Below, in pieces: positions 25,101 through 36,141 of a DNA stretch of 64,000 bases. A program made the translations under genes and the position numbers. The stretch is taken from NCBI GenBank assembly GCA_001630475.1, contig KV419440.1, forward strand, positions 124,001-188,000. Direction: 5' to 3'. The notes beneath the pieces were generated by a model, which did no database searches, was not told the DNA's origin, and saw only the letters and a program-made list of their open reading frames with translations. The first letter of the stretch is position 1; every line of letters begins with the position of its first letter. The stretch is from Sistotremastrum niveocremeum HHB9708. Taxonomy: Eukaryota > Basidiomycota > Agaricomycetes > Sistotremastrales > Sistotremastraceae.

Positions 25101-28100
25101 ACAGAGAGCCGGTCTGTAATAGACGGGGATGCATGTGACGAGTGAGGGAACAATGGGGTAAGCGATGTCCAAGGCCATGTTGACATGCGCTATAAAGGCG
25201 ACTTGAGCTCTGAATAGAGCAGCCAAGCACGAAGCTGGCGAACGTGAAGAGGAGACAAACAGGAGCGGTGTGATCTGTGAAGCTGCATGAGGGAACTGGA
25301 CGATCGCATCGCAGATTTCGATGCTAGGCTCAGATGAGGGACGGCTAGGCTGAGTCAAGGCTCTGGTACACGTTGAGTCACTGCAAAGCAGGACAACCAC
25401 CAAAGGGTGGGGGTGTCGGCCGACGAAGGGCGGACAGGCATTCAGGGAGAAAACGAGTATGATACTGCAAGTGAGAGGCGTCTTCGTAAAGAGGCGTGAC
25501 GAGGCTGATGAGGGACTCTATCTTTGACATGCCAATGCTACAGCTGAAAGGGGATGAATTAGCAGAGCTCGCGACTCGACGACAAACTGGGCTCACCAAG
25601 GAATTAGACATCTTGACGGGGTAGCTCCAGCTTGGGTGTATATCATCCCCGGTCGACGTCTCGACGGGGGGAAACCCAGCACTAACGGCCTGATAAAAGT
25701 ATTCAGTCAAACGGTAAGGGCAATCGAGAATAAGAGACTCTACCTGGCAGGACCGGAGAGGCTTGACACAGAACCTAGGATGGTCGGAGGCGTGAAGAAC
25801 AAGCGTCATCTCAGACCAGCCTTATGTACTCTTGCTGGAGCCGGCCCTAAAGCGACTCCTCTTCGGATGAAGACGGCTCTCCGATGGTCTATGGTCTTTC
25901 TGGCATTACTGACCTTCATTTCCATGTGTGCGCACATATCAGGCAAATTTCAAATCAGAAATGAAGCTGTTCTACGTCTTGGATTTTCCTGGCAATTTTT
26001 CTATATCGCATTTGCGCTAGATATCGGCTATTGCGATCTCCTAGGCCACTTTCTTACAGGAAGGCAACATACATTCAGCATATGACTCCTTCACGAAACT
26101 GTGTTCACTGTGTCGACCTGGATTCACGAACTCTGAGATGTCATCCTCGAAGGTTTTCTAGGTCCAGCCCGTACTTCGACACCTATCTCGCTTCGACGGT
26201 CCTAATGCTCGAAGCTCGAATGACTTCTGGATGGTTCGATTGGCTTTATCGAAATCTTGCTCAGGCGGTCTGCCCAGGCTGTTTCTATCCCAGCACGGGT
26301 CACGCTCCTCACCGTGCTGTCTATCATGCAGCGCTGTTCCCGGCTGGCCCGGGAAAGACTGCTACACCATCTGAGGTCTTCTGTTCATATAGGCCTCAAC
26401 CCCAGTACTCAGCCTGATAAACAGGAGAAGCCGCTCGAATGACTTCGCACCTCCCTGAGATTCTGTTTGATCCCCGCCCCCTTGGTGCCTAATCTTCATG
26501 CCGCGCCGAACAAAGACGAGGACGTATCGTTGTACCCTGGTCTTGAACCTCCCGTCTGCGTTTGGCATTTCATTCTTCTGACGATCCGCGACACAGTCTC
26601 TCAATATACTTCTTGAACGATGCGCTCCAGTCATTGCTTCCCCCTGAAAGCACATGCCATCACTTCCGGTTAAGTTCTGTAGGCTATGATCAATATCTTG
26701 CTGTAGTGTAGCTCTCTGGATGGCAATACAGCATATTCCAACGTCCTCATTCAATCGAAAACACCCTAACAACTGTTGTTGTAAATGTGTCAAATCTGCG
26801 ATCCTCTGTCGCCGTTGTCAGAGAATCTGGGCGTTGCTTCGGTTTCCTGCGTCGTCAAATTCATTACACTCATTGAACGAACCAGTCAAAATTATGTAGG
26901 AGTTCCGAACGCTTGAAGGAAGGCCCTGATCAGTGGAGCATAATCCGCACAGTGATGCCCAGAAGTAAGCCCGGTGAAAAATGAGTTTGCCTGGGCCTGG
27001 CATCGAAATCTGCTTTCGAGCGGGAGTTTCTGAGAGAGGGCTGTCGCATGTTGCAGAGAGCTCATCCAAGTATAACCATTATATTGGAGCAAGGAATCCG
27101 CAGAAGTGTAGTAGTACAAGATGACCGCCAGAACCGAGTTGATGCTACGACGTCTTTGTTTTTGAACTCGCAGGAAGCCAGGGAACAGGATGTTTGTTGA
27201 AGAAGGGCCAAGGCAGACCCACAATCTATAGACAGGGAAAGAGTGTTGAGTTGAGAGAGTCCCAAGAACGACAAGCTTTGCCACGTACCAGACCTGTCGC
27301 TAGCGTCGACAACCCCACGATACCAAATGTCACTGTTAATGACTGAAGTGCCCATCCCGCGAAGAATGCTATGATCTGTAGCAGAATCACAGACAACAGT
27401 CAGAACAGTAATGGCTAGTCCAGCAGGAAGGTGCTTGCAGTTGAAGCAATAATAATATAGTTCATGATTGTCGTCGCCAATTTCTGGCCTTCAAAGTCCT
27501 ACAGCATGTTACAATGAGCCTTCATGTCCTTCACAGTCTGAGACCTTCACATACGATTTTCCCATCGAGTAACCGCTGCAATTCTGCGTTCATCCTGGTC
27601 GTCGGCGTGGGCGATGCAGACGAAGACAGAATCTGGCAACTCCGTTTCCGGTGCTCATCATCTCACCCAACGGCACCGTTGGCTAACTATAGTCTGTCAT
27701 CAAGCTTGCATCAAGTCTAGCCTCTTGACGAAGCTCAAAGCTATGCTCGACCTCTATCGAACGCTCGCGTTCTTCTCCTGTCGTCTCCGATGAAACCGTA
27801 CTTCAGGCGGATCCAAACGGATCGACAAGTCTTCTCCATCTCTCAGAACTCGCCTCAAACAATCAACAGAGGTTCGGGGCCGTAACGATCGCCCTTGACA
27901 GCATCCAATTTTCCTACGACATAACCAAATGTCTTATGTCCCAGTCAGTCCATGACTGACACTTAGTAATGGCATCGCTCAATCCCAAGGTTTCGTTCGG
28001 ACAGGAACACACAATTGGAATTTTTCAGATGTCCCTTCAAATCGATTGCCCCATTTTCTCCAGCATGCTCTGTGGCTGTATGTTGTGGATATGAATGGCG

Positions 28101-30902
28101 GTGGGAGTATACCCATGACTTCAGAGATTGTCCGCAATCCCCAATGAACTTGGAACGCTGGATTTTGGACGTGGTGCATTCCATGGGGTTTTCATGACCG
28201 CATTCTTGCCCCAGATGACCCTACTACTCTTGCCTATCTCTCTCCCATGCGTGACTATCCTTGGTGCAGATCATACAGATCATGAGGAGATTTGGTGAAG
28301 AAGGCGTGGCACGTGCATACAAAATACGATGTCTCGATGTGGCATGAGAGTGGCCCAGGAATTCGCTCTTGCGCCCCGTACTACCCTCGCTGGAATGAAC
28401 AATCGGTGGGTATTTTCATTGAATATCACTTCTTTCATTACTTAGCATTCACAGTTTCAGAAGAGCATACACGTATTCCCTCACATCTTGGCACCCCAGC
28501 AGGATGATACCTGGATAAACTTGCTGTAGCATCGCTGCCTTTTGCTTGCGTACCCGACCACGTCTACCTGATCACGGGCGCGTCAGGATAGTGACTGCAT
28601 GAAACAGATCCTCTCCTTCAACCTGATGAGATATCGTTCTCCTGCGACCAGAGCGAAAGAAAGAGGTGCCTCCCAGCTAGGAACCTCAGCTGTGGGAATA
28701 CCGAAGTTCGCATCCATCCCCTTTCGTTCGTCTTGCTCCGAGAGCAAGCTATTCTCGTCTCTACCGTGTCAGGCGCCATTTCATGCCATCAGCACGGCTA
28801 CTGCACACGGCATAGATTACAACTGGGCGGCTTCTCCGAATACTCACTCTGGGTACTCAGCAAAGTCGGCAGCGAACTCCTTAATAACCGCCAAGGCACA
28901 TCACTTTAGCCAGGGAATCAAGAAATCAGGGATGCTTATCCCGAAGAAGAAGGAAGAAGGCCCTCTCAGCCGTCGAGCCTTCTTTCCTCCGAACTTTGCT
29001 TCCGTTAGCACAAACAATGTCACCTCTAAATCCTATAGTCTTCAAAGGCTATTACCTGAAGCTTCAGTCGTTACTCGCTGTCGCCGCTCGGTACCGATAC
29101 GGTCAGGTACCGTCTCCCCCATCAGCGAGGGGATCGGGATTCGTGTATACAGGAGCTCCGTTCATTACTTTCCTTACCAGTTGGATTCCTCATCCCGCCC
29201 TGGAACTGAAGAAATCTGGGCCTGCCGAGTCGAACGAGGCGCACGGGACTGATCATCATGAGCCAGGCACACGATCAGATCCTCTTTACTCGTAAAGTCT
29301 TGATGGCCCGTAGCGCGATGCAGTTCAAAACGAGTTAAATTCGAGGTCATTACAATTTACAAGGCCTGGCTGGTTCCTTCACCGAGTTAGCCGATGCGTG
29401 AAAGCCTTGCTTACTATGCTCGTGCGCTTTCGTCCGGCAACTCGCTGACTTGCTTGGAGGGATCTCAAGGTCGAGAGCTGTGTCGCTATGACACCCGAGA
29501 TGACTGACCGCTTTCCCCAATCGGCTGTCCGATTGCAGAAGCGCCTCAGATGGAAGTACTCTAACCAAAGATAATCTTATCCATCCTCCATATCACCTTG
29601 GCGCTTGGTTCGGCGGGCTCTCTCCAAAATATCCGGATTTTGGGCGACGGCGCCCCTCGTCGCAAATGATATCATGTTCGGTGGTCATTCTTTTGGATCC
29701 ACTGGCGTCGCCGAATGCAAAAGTGGATCCAGCGTCATGAAGCCCGTACCACTCCTCGTCATTTGCTACGAAATCGATCGGACCCCATAATTATTTGCGC
29801 GCAATGAGCCTTGATGAATTGTCGATGACTCGCGAGCCGACACTGATGGTGCCTTCGGCCCTAGTGATTGAATCCCGACCAGTCAAGGAACCGACCTCGA
29901 GTCGCCGCGTACATCGGCAGGGCGTTCCGGCTTCGGGATTCTTTTCCTTTTATGGGTCATTTTCGATCGAAAGGATAATTACCGATCACCTCTAACAGTA
30001 ATGCCTATATCTTAAAATAGCCCACTCGATCGAGCAAACTTGACAGTTCCTGTCAAATGTCAAAGGCTCAGAGGCTAAATCTTGCTGCGCTTTTCTGAGT
30101 GTAAGTCATCTCCAAATTTGATTCCGTCTCAGGGTCAAAAATAGTTGAATCGTTGTTAGCCGTGATCATGATTGCAAGATCAATATCTGTGTATGATCCT
30201 TGATCGAACGCCTTGCTTCTTCAGCTTCTTCTAAAATCCCGACTCCGAAGATGGACGCCTGGTCATCCCCGCATCTTGGCGAGCAAACCTTCCTTTCTTG
30301 CACCTTGTCGCCGACGCTACAGCACTATCGCCGAAGAAAGCTTCCAACCTTATCTCAGACGATTCCCACTCTCACTCAGCCACTCTCTACATCGTTCGTC
30401 TGTCTGGCTTTCGATGTGCGAAAATTATAGCAAGAAATACGACTCAATTGAGATGCGATACACCATGGGGAGGTCACAATCAGTTTTCGCCCCAGAGATT
30501 TGTCACATCACTTGCTACTTCGGGCATCGCTAATCCAGCGCTTGTGCAAGTCATCCAAATAAGCGAGCGAGCCAAGATCCTTGCCCGTCGATTGGATTTT
30601 GCGATCAACTGCGAATCTGATTCGTAAGCAACCACTACTATTGGTGGCACCTAATGAAACACGCTTGAGATGTGGAGATGCCTTAGAAAGAAATCTTCGC
30701 GTCGTCTCGCTACTGAAACACGATTGTGAAGCACAATCGTCGAGCGGAGTGCTAGAACCCCACTTTGGAGGTATTCACGTACTACACTGGTACGCATCGT
30801 TGCGAAGTTGATGATACATCGCTTTGGCTCTCAAGAAACTCGCATCGCCGAGAATGAGGCATCGGCGCCGCTAACGAGCTCGTTCCTCTCTCTCCCATGT
30901 AC
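22151..30902. other. 8.7-kb gene-poor region
   Basis: No complete gene can be built here in either direction. Open frames are short and overlap on both strands without conserved motifs. Fragments on the minus strand look like decayed multi-pass membrane proteins (about 24.3-24.6 kb and 26.9-27.4 kb). Two related segments of about 35 bp lie near 23.65 and 24.45 kb. I could not see long terminal repeats, reverse transcriptase or transposase motifs. It may be an old insertion or decay zone. Confidence 0.5.
26890..27400 (-). pseudogene. Possible relic of a DUF6534-like membrane protein
   Basis: Minus-strand frames contain IIAFFAGWALQSLTVTFG, then LWVCLGPSSTNILFPGFL and RRRSINSVLAVILYYYTSADSLL. 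This resembles the order in fungal DUF6534 seven-helix proteins: a W-x-aliphatic helix, a helix with a basic loop, then a Ser/Thr-D-x-L/V-x-x-L/I segment. The pieces sit in different frames and no start or C-terminus was found, so I read it as a fragment. Identification is weak. Confidence 0.25.
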
Positions 30903-30908
30903 TATAAA
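30903..30908 (+). promoter_or_regulatory. TATA box of the GMC oxidase, inside an inverted repeat
   Basis: TATAAA lies 126 bp before the ATG. It is bracketed by a perfect 7-bp inverted repeat, CCCATGT at 30894-30900 and ACATGGG at 30914-30920. Confidence 0.65.
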
Positions 30909-31033
30909 GACCCACATGGGCGCCCTACTCTCATCCCCAACAGCCTCGTCACTCACTCACACCAGCGAGTCTCTTTCCCATCCCATCTTCTCTATATATA
31001 TTTCTCTCCTGCCTCTCCATCTCCCCAATCAAC

Positions 31034-33265
31034 ATGATCCTCCCAAAATTCCTCGGTCTCCTTCACATCGTCGCCCTTGCACAAGTGTGCTACGCAGGTT
31101 TACTGACAGACCCGGCTGCTGTGGCGAACAAGAAATATGATTTCGTCATCGTTGGAGGTCAGTAACTCACCGTGCCTGGCGCGTAGATCAATGAGTCTCA
31201 CGAATCTTAGGTGGTACCGCTGGCGTCATCTTGGCGGCCCGCATCACTGAGACGACCAAGCACTCCGTGCTCTTGATCGAAGCTGGTCAATCGTACGTGG
31301 AATACCTTTCACAACAGCTCAAGCCTGAACCGCTTTCTATGGTAGGCACGAAAACATCCCGACCCCTCTTCGTGCACCGGCGCTTGGTGTGCGCTTTGGC
31401 TCACATCAATCTTGGACATGGAACTACACCGTTGTTCCTCAAGCTGGCATGGAGAACCGAACCTTCACCTACCAGATGGGCTACATTCTCGGAGGTTCAT
31501 CCTACAGTTCGTCCGAATCCCCCTTTTATGTGGCATTCTCTCATCGAAAATGTAGCATATGGACTCTGGGCCCGTAACACCGATCAAGTCTTCAACAAGA
31601 TCGCTAAACTGGCTGGCGACAACGGCTGGTCATGGGACAGTTTGGTTCCCTACTTCAACAAGGTACTTCGAGACCCACCTCAGCCGGACTTTATTGACCA
31701 GTTCCACAGGCGGAAGGCTTCTTGAAACCTGCAAAGGGAAGCGAATGGGGCTCGCATGATTTCGAGTCATCGGCCCACGGATCCAAGGGTCCTTTCGACA
31801 CTCAACTCCCTATGTTCCCCAACGATTTGGATCCTTTGGTCACCAAGTTGGTCGCCACTGAACCCGAATTCAGCAAATGGAACAACGACATGAGCTCCGG
31901 GAAGTCCCTCGGTATTGGTGCGGCACTTCACTTGTTTGCTACCGAGCGGCATCCTAATAACGCTTCATTTTCACAGGCACATCTCAGCCGACTATCACCG
32001 CAGAGGGCGTTGCATCAAACGTTGCCACCGCGTACCTGACTCCTGCTGTCCTCGCCCGCAAGAACTTGGACGTCATCACCGGTGTCCGTGCCACCAAACT
32101 TACTTTCAAAGCTTCCAAAGCTGGCCCAGTTGCTAACGGTGTTCAATTCACTCCCTCACCTGATGGTAAATTCTACATCATTGCAAGATGTTGAGTCTCT
32201 TGCTGATCTATATCCTTCAGTGAATGTTACAACGGTTTTTGCCAACAACGAAGTCATTCTGTCCGCTGGTGCCTTCAACACACCCCAGCTATTGCAGCTC
32301 TCTGGTGTCGCCGACAAGAACTTCTTGAAATCCCTCGGAATCCCCGTTGTCCTTGATTCTCCCAATGTTGGGCAAAATCTCCGTGACCATGTCGCCATGC
32401 CTATGCAATGGGAAGCCAACGTCACCACCACTCTTGACCAACTGCGCGACCCTACCTTCTTGGCGAACCAGACGACAGTTTGGGAGAACACCGGCAAAGG
32501 TATCCTCACTGCTGCTGTCGCCAATCATCTAGGTTTCTTCCGAGTCCCCTCCAATGCCAGCGTGTTCGACAAGAACAATGTTGATCCCTCCGCCGGTCCC
32601 GACTGTGCTCACTATGAATTCTTGTTCAGAGTAAGTCGTTCTTCCCACCCCTGAACCTGCGGTGATTAACCTATTTAATCTAGGAATCGTGGGAGTCCTT
32701 CATCACTCCTTCTCCTGCTACCGGTTTCTTCACTTCTATGGGCATGGCTTTGACCTCTACCGCCTCTCTCGGAAACGTCCTGATCAACACCACCGATCCT
32801 TTCGCATCGCCCCTCATCGACCCCAAATACCTGTCCGCTGAAGTTGACGTCAGAATCGGCCGTGAAGCAGTCAAGGCCGCTCGTCGTGCATACGCATCCC
32901 CTGTCTTCGACGGTTTCGTCGTCAAGGAGTTCGGTCCCAACCCCAATGCCACGACTGACGCTGATATCGAGGAGATGGTTCGTCACTCCGGATCAACCTT
33001 CTTCCACGCCGTCGGAACCGCACAAATCGCACCGGCCAAGTCTAGTGTCAAATCCGGCGTCGTCAACCCTGATTTGACCGTCAAGGGTATTACGGGCCTC
33101 AGAATCGTCGATGCCTCCGTTATCGTATGTTCTTTCCCAAACGCAGCTTCATACCAGTGCTCATTCGCTTCATAGCCTGTTCTCCCCGATACTCATCCCT
33201 TGTCTGCTGTCATCGCGTTCGCCGAGCGTGGTGCCGACCTTGTCAAGACTGCCTGGGCACATTAA
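31034..33265 (+). CDS. GMC oxidoreductase, aryl-alcohol-oxidase-like, secreted
   Basis: FAD enzyme that oxidises aromatic or other primary alcohols with O2, releasing H2O2 for peroxidases. Nine exons (31034..31157, 31211..31292, 31346..31506, 31556..31662, 31710..31917, 31977..32165, 32221..32630, 32684..33124, 33176..33265) give 603 residues. Signal peptide about residues 1-21 ([21 protein letters not shown]). The FAD dinucleotide fold is [16 protein letters not shown], then LLIEAG, and the GMC signature region is YILGGSSY. Catalytic His535 (FFHAVGT) and His581 (PDTHPLSAV) are both present, 46 residues apart, as in aryl-alcohol oxidases. Exon 3 uses a GTTCGT donor. The nearest intact manganese peroxidase is 9 kb away and would use its product. 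Exact substrate within the GMC family is unresolved. Confidence 0.93.
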
Positions 33266-36141
33266 TCGCAGCGAATGAATTCGCTGTCTTCTTAAAATCG
33301 CCGGAGGAAAAATTTGCACAAAGAACTCTCTCGTATTCATAACTTATTCGCATCTTGTCTATCATTTTACTATCTATATTTCAACGGGTTATTGGGTATC
33401 AATCATATACAAACTTTCTCATCTTCTGTACTTTGTGGCATCCTTTCGCGTGAAATTTACACACTGTCAGACCGGATGACAAAATCTGGAACCGAAGACG
33501 CCAAAGGTGATCTCTGACTAGCCACCATTAAGCATTGCTTGTGAGAAGATTACGAAGCCAAAGGCATTCCAACTCTCGGACTTCAAACTCGTCAGGCGGG
33601 GTTCTTGCTCAACGGGGTAATTGAGCTGAGAATTGCTATAACTCTGCTATCGCAAGCCTGCGCTCCTGACTTGAAGGTAGCCACGCAAGATAACATGTAT
33701 AAGCAGATCAAATAAGTATAGAGTACGGAATTTCACGTCACCATGGTCCGTGTTACTCTACCGATGCCATGGATAGTACTCTCCCGCATTAAAAATCCGG
33801 CGTGTGTACACCACACGCTGCGAGAAGTCAATCAACCTTGGACTCCTTGGTAGCTTACATATCAGCCTTTCCTCCATCTGTTCTCCGGGATAAGTCGCTA
33901 TCGCAGCGAGATAAACATAACGTGTTACGTATTTTCAGCATTTGAAGGGTGTCGTTGAGGTACGGAGCTGCCAATGTTTTTCCTCGCACCTCTCTCGAGA
34001 GCTGAATTGTAGTACTCGGCCGCCTCTGAATCGGTTTGGAGAACCCGACAGATGGAGTAAACATATTCGGCAATGGATACTCAAAGTCGCTCGCCGACAA
34101 GATCGGTACGTCATTGGTGATGCGCCCGTATATTACTTCAAGAACGACGAAATTCTCTGAATGCGCGCGTGGGGTCCATGACCGTAGATTCATTGTCATG
34201 TTGACTGAGTGCCGTGTTTTAATCGGTCACTGAAGGGATGGCCTCGGATAATGTCGCTTCTGCTTCTGCGGATGACAAGGTTGAAAGGCTATGGAGCTTG
34301 ATTCAAGTCAGCTTTCAGGCTCCAGTGAGCGACCTGATAATGGGTCTCGCGATTGATCCTTGCCATGGAGCGAGCGGGATTTTTCTTGATGTAATCCAGA
34401 TAGCGCTTCTCTTCTCAATGTTAAGCACACGGCACAAAGCGAAAGCCCAAGGAATTAACTTTTACGAAGCTTGACACCTTAAGATAGAGTGGCATATGCC
34501 CGCCTCCCTCGACATGCGCCCAGAGGCTGTGAAAACGACTTGGTAAAAGAATTCAAGTTGAGACAAATCTAGACTCATCAGCAAAATCAAGCTCACATCA
34601 AAGCCTCCATCTTAGCGTGAAACCCAGGATAGCCTCGTCTCTAGCCTACGACATCATGGAAAATCGTGAGGCGTGGAGATCTAAGCCAGCGGTACGTTGA
34701 AGAGACGTCGACAGACGTCGACTCGGAAAGCCAGGAGCTCGAGCGCGTGACAAACGCGTCAGTCACGCATTTACTTTCCAATTCCACGTTGCGGTACACA
34801 GGCAGACATCCCGAAAAAAGATAAGCATATCTTTTGGGGAACCATACGGATAGCATAGAAAACATAAAATTTTCGCACCGAAGTAACCGATTTGTTACCC
34901 TAAATTCAGACATTCTTGCATCTTTAAATCCAAAAAATTCCAAACAACTCTAGTTTAATCCAGTCGGCAGCTGTTCCGCGGCTCGCTTCTTGCAGACAAT
35001 TCCTTTTTGGGTTCATACGGCGGCAGAAAGAAATCAATGCAAATAATAAATATATGATTACAAATTGCCCCACGAGATACATGCTATCGTCCTATACATA
35101 GGTCAAGATCTATACCTACTGGTTCTCCCAGACGACGGTGTCCTTGCTCTTGCTCTCCATACAGCTCAAACCCGCCTCTCCGCAACAACCTTAAACTCGC
35201 TATATCGCCATCCCGAACCTCTCGCTCGCTCAGCTTTGATACCGCGATAGAACCTTGCGATGTCATGACCTGGGGACCCTTCTGATGCATCCCGACGTGA
35301 GCCCGTGGGTGAAACACAAGGACACTGGATTGTTCAGCTGACGGGTCAACGAGGAAAGAATTTTGAAAATTGAGCAAGATTGAGATGAGTGATAAGACCC
35401 CCAGACTACGAGCTGACGACAACGACACAACACGAGAGAAGTTCAAAATACACAGCACAAACAGCGGGCCCGACCAGAACGACAACGAACAACTAGAACC
35501 GAGACACATTCGGCGCGACAATGGAGAGATGACGGATCGGGGCTCCAGTGCGACAGATACCAAAAGGACATAGACACACGTTGAGCACGTTGAAAAGTAG
35601 TCTCGGGAGCATGAACGAGAGAGGATGCATCGACGGAGGGAAGGGTGGAGGACCTGGAGGCGCAATGCGTAAGTTGAAGATGAGGGTTGGGGATGAGAGA
35701 AGAGTTTGAGGCTCCGACAACAAGTTGGTTTTGGCTTCGACGTTTAAGACTGGCAAAATGAATTTGGCTCTCAAGAAATGCCGTTTATATTTCATATTAA
35801 ATGTCGAGTAAAGACAGTCTCGCTAAGACTCGCTTAGCTATCCTTTACGCCCTTTAGAAACGGACGGAGGCTCCGAGACCCTGATCAAGACCCTGATTTA
35901 CGAGGATATCAAATCAAAAGAAAGACTTTCGGCCACAAGAAAATCTCATAATCCACTTCAGGGGTTTCTTTTTCTGGGATGTCTGGCCGTGTAATTTTGT
36001 ATATTGCATAGTATTATTACCACGCTATGTGATTATGAAAACGCTGAAAGGCAATAATCTCCGCTACAGAGACTCCAATAGGTGAACTCGGAAAGCCGCG
36101 TACGACGTGTACGGTCTCGCTCCCAAGCTCCCAACTGTATT
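33266..36141. other. Intergenic, 2.9 kb, no convincing gene
   Basis: It contains the GMC 3' flank and the 3' flank of the GH5_7 gene. Frames of 114 aa (33855-34199, minus), 78 aa (34238-34474, plus) and 193 aa (35084-35665, minus) lack conserved features and flanking splice logic. A small palindromic cluster lies at 34712-34768. Confidence 0.5.
34712..34768. repeat. AGACGTCGAC direct repeat and ACGCGT-centred palindrome
   Basis: AGACGTCGAC occurs twice with no spacer near 34712-34731. Then GCGTGAC (34745-34751) and GTCACGC (34762-34768) form a 7-bp inverted repeat around a 10-nt spacer containing ACGCGT. The half-sites match the palindromes ahead of the tandem F-box genes. Confidence 0.6.

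Noticed and set aside
28599-29295. Plus-strand frames of 217 and 99 codons
   Set aside because: Composition is unlike neighbouring genes, no domain or signal is visible, and there are no flanking exons.
33855-34474. Frames of 114 (minus) and 78 (plus) codons
   Set aside because: Short, overlapping an apparent intergenic region, no homology recognised by eye.
35084-35665. 193-codon minus-strand frame
   Set aside because: Arg/Ser/Leu-rich with no motif; could be a shadow of a GC-skewed stretch. No splice context.
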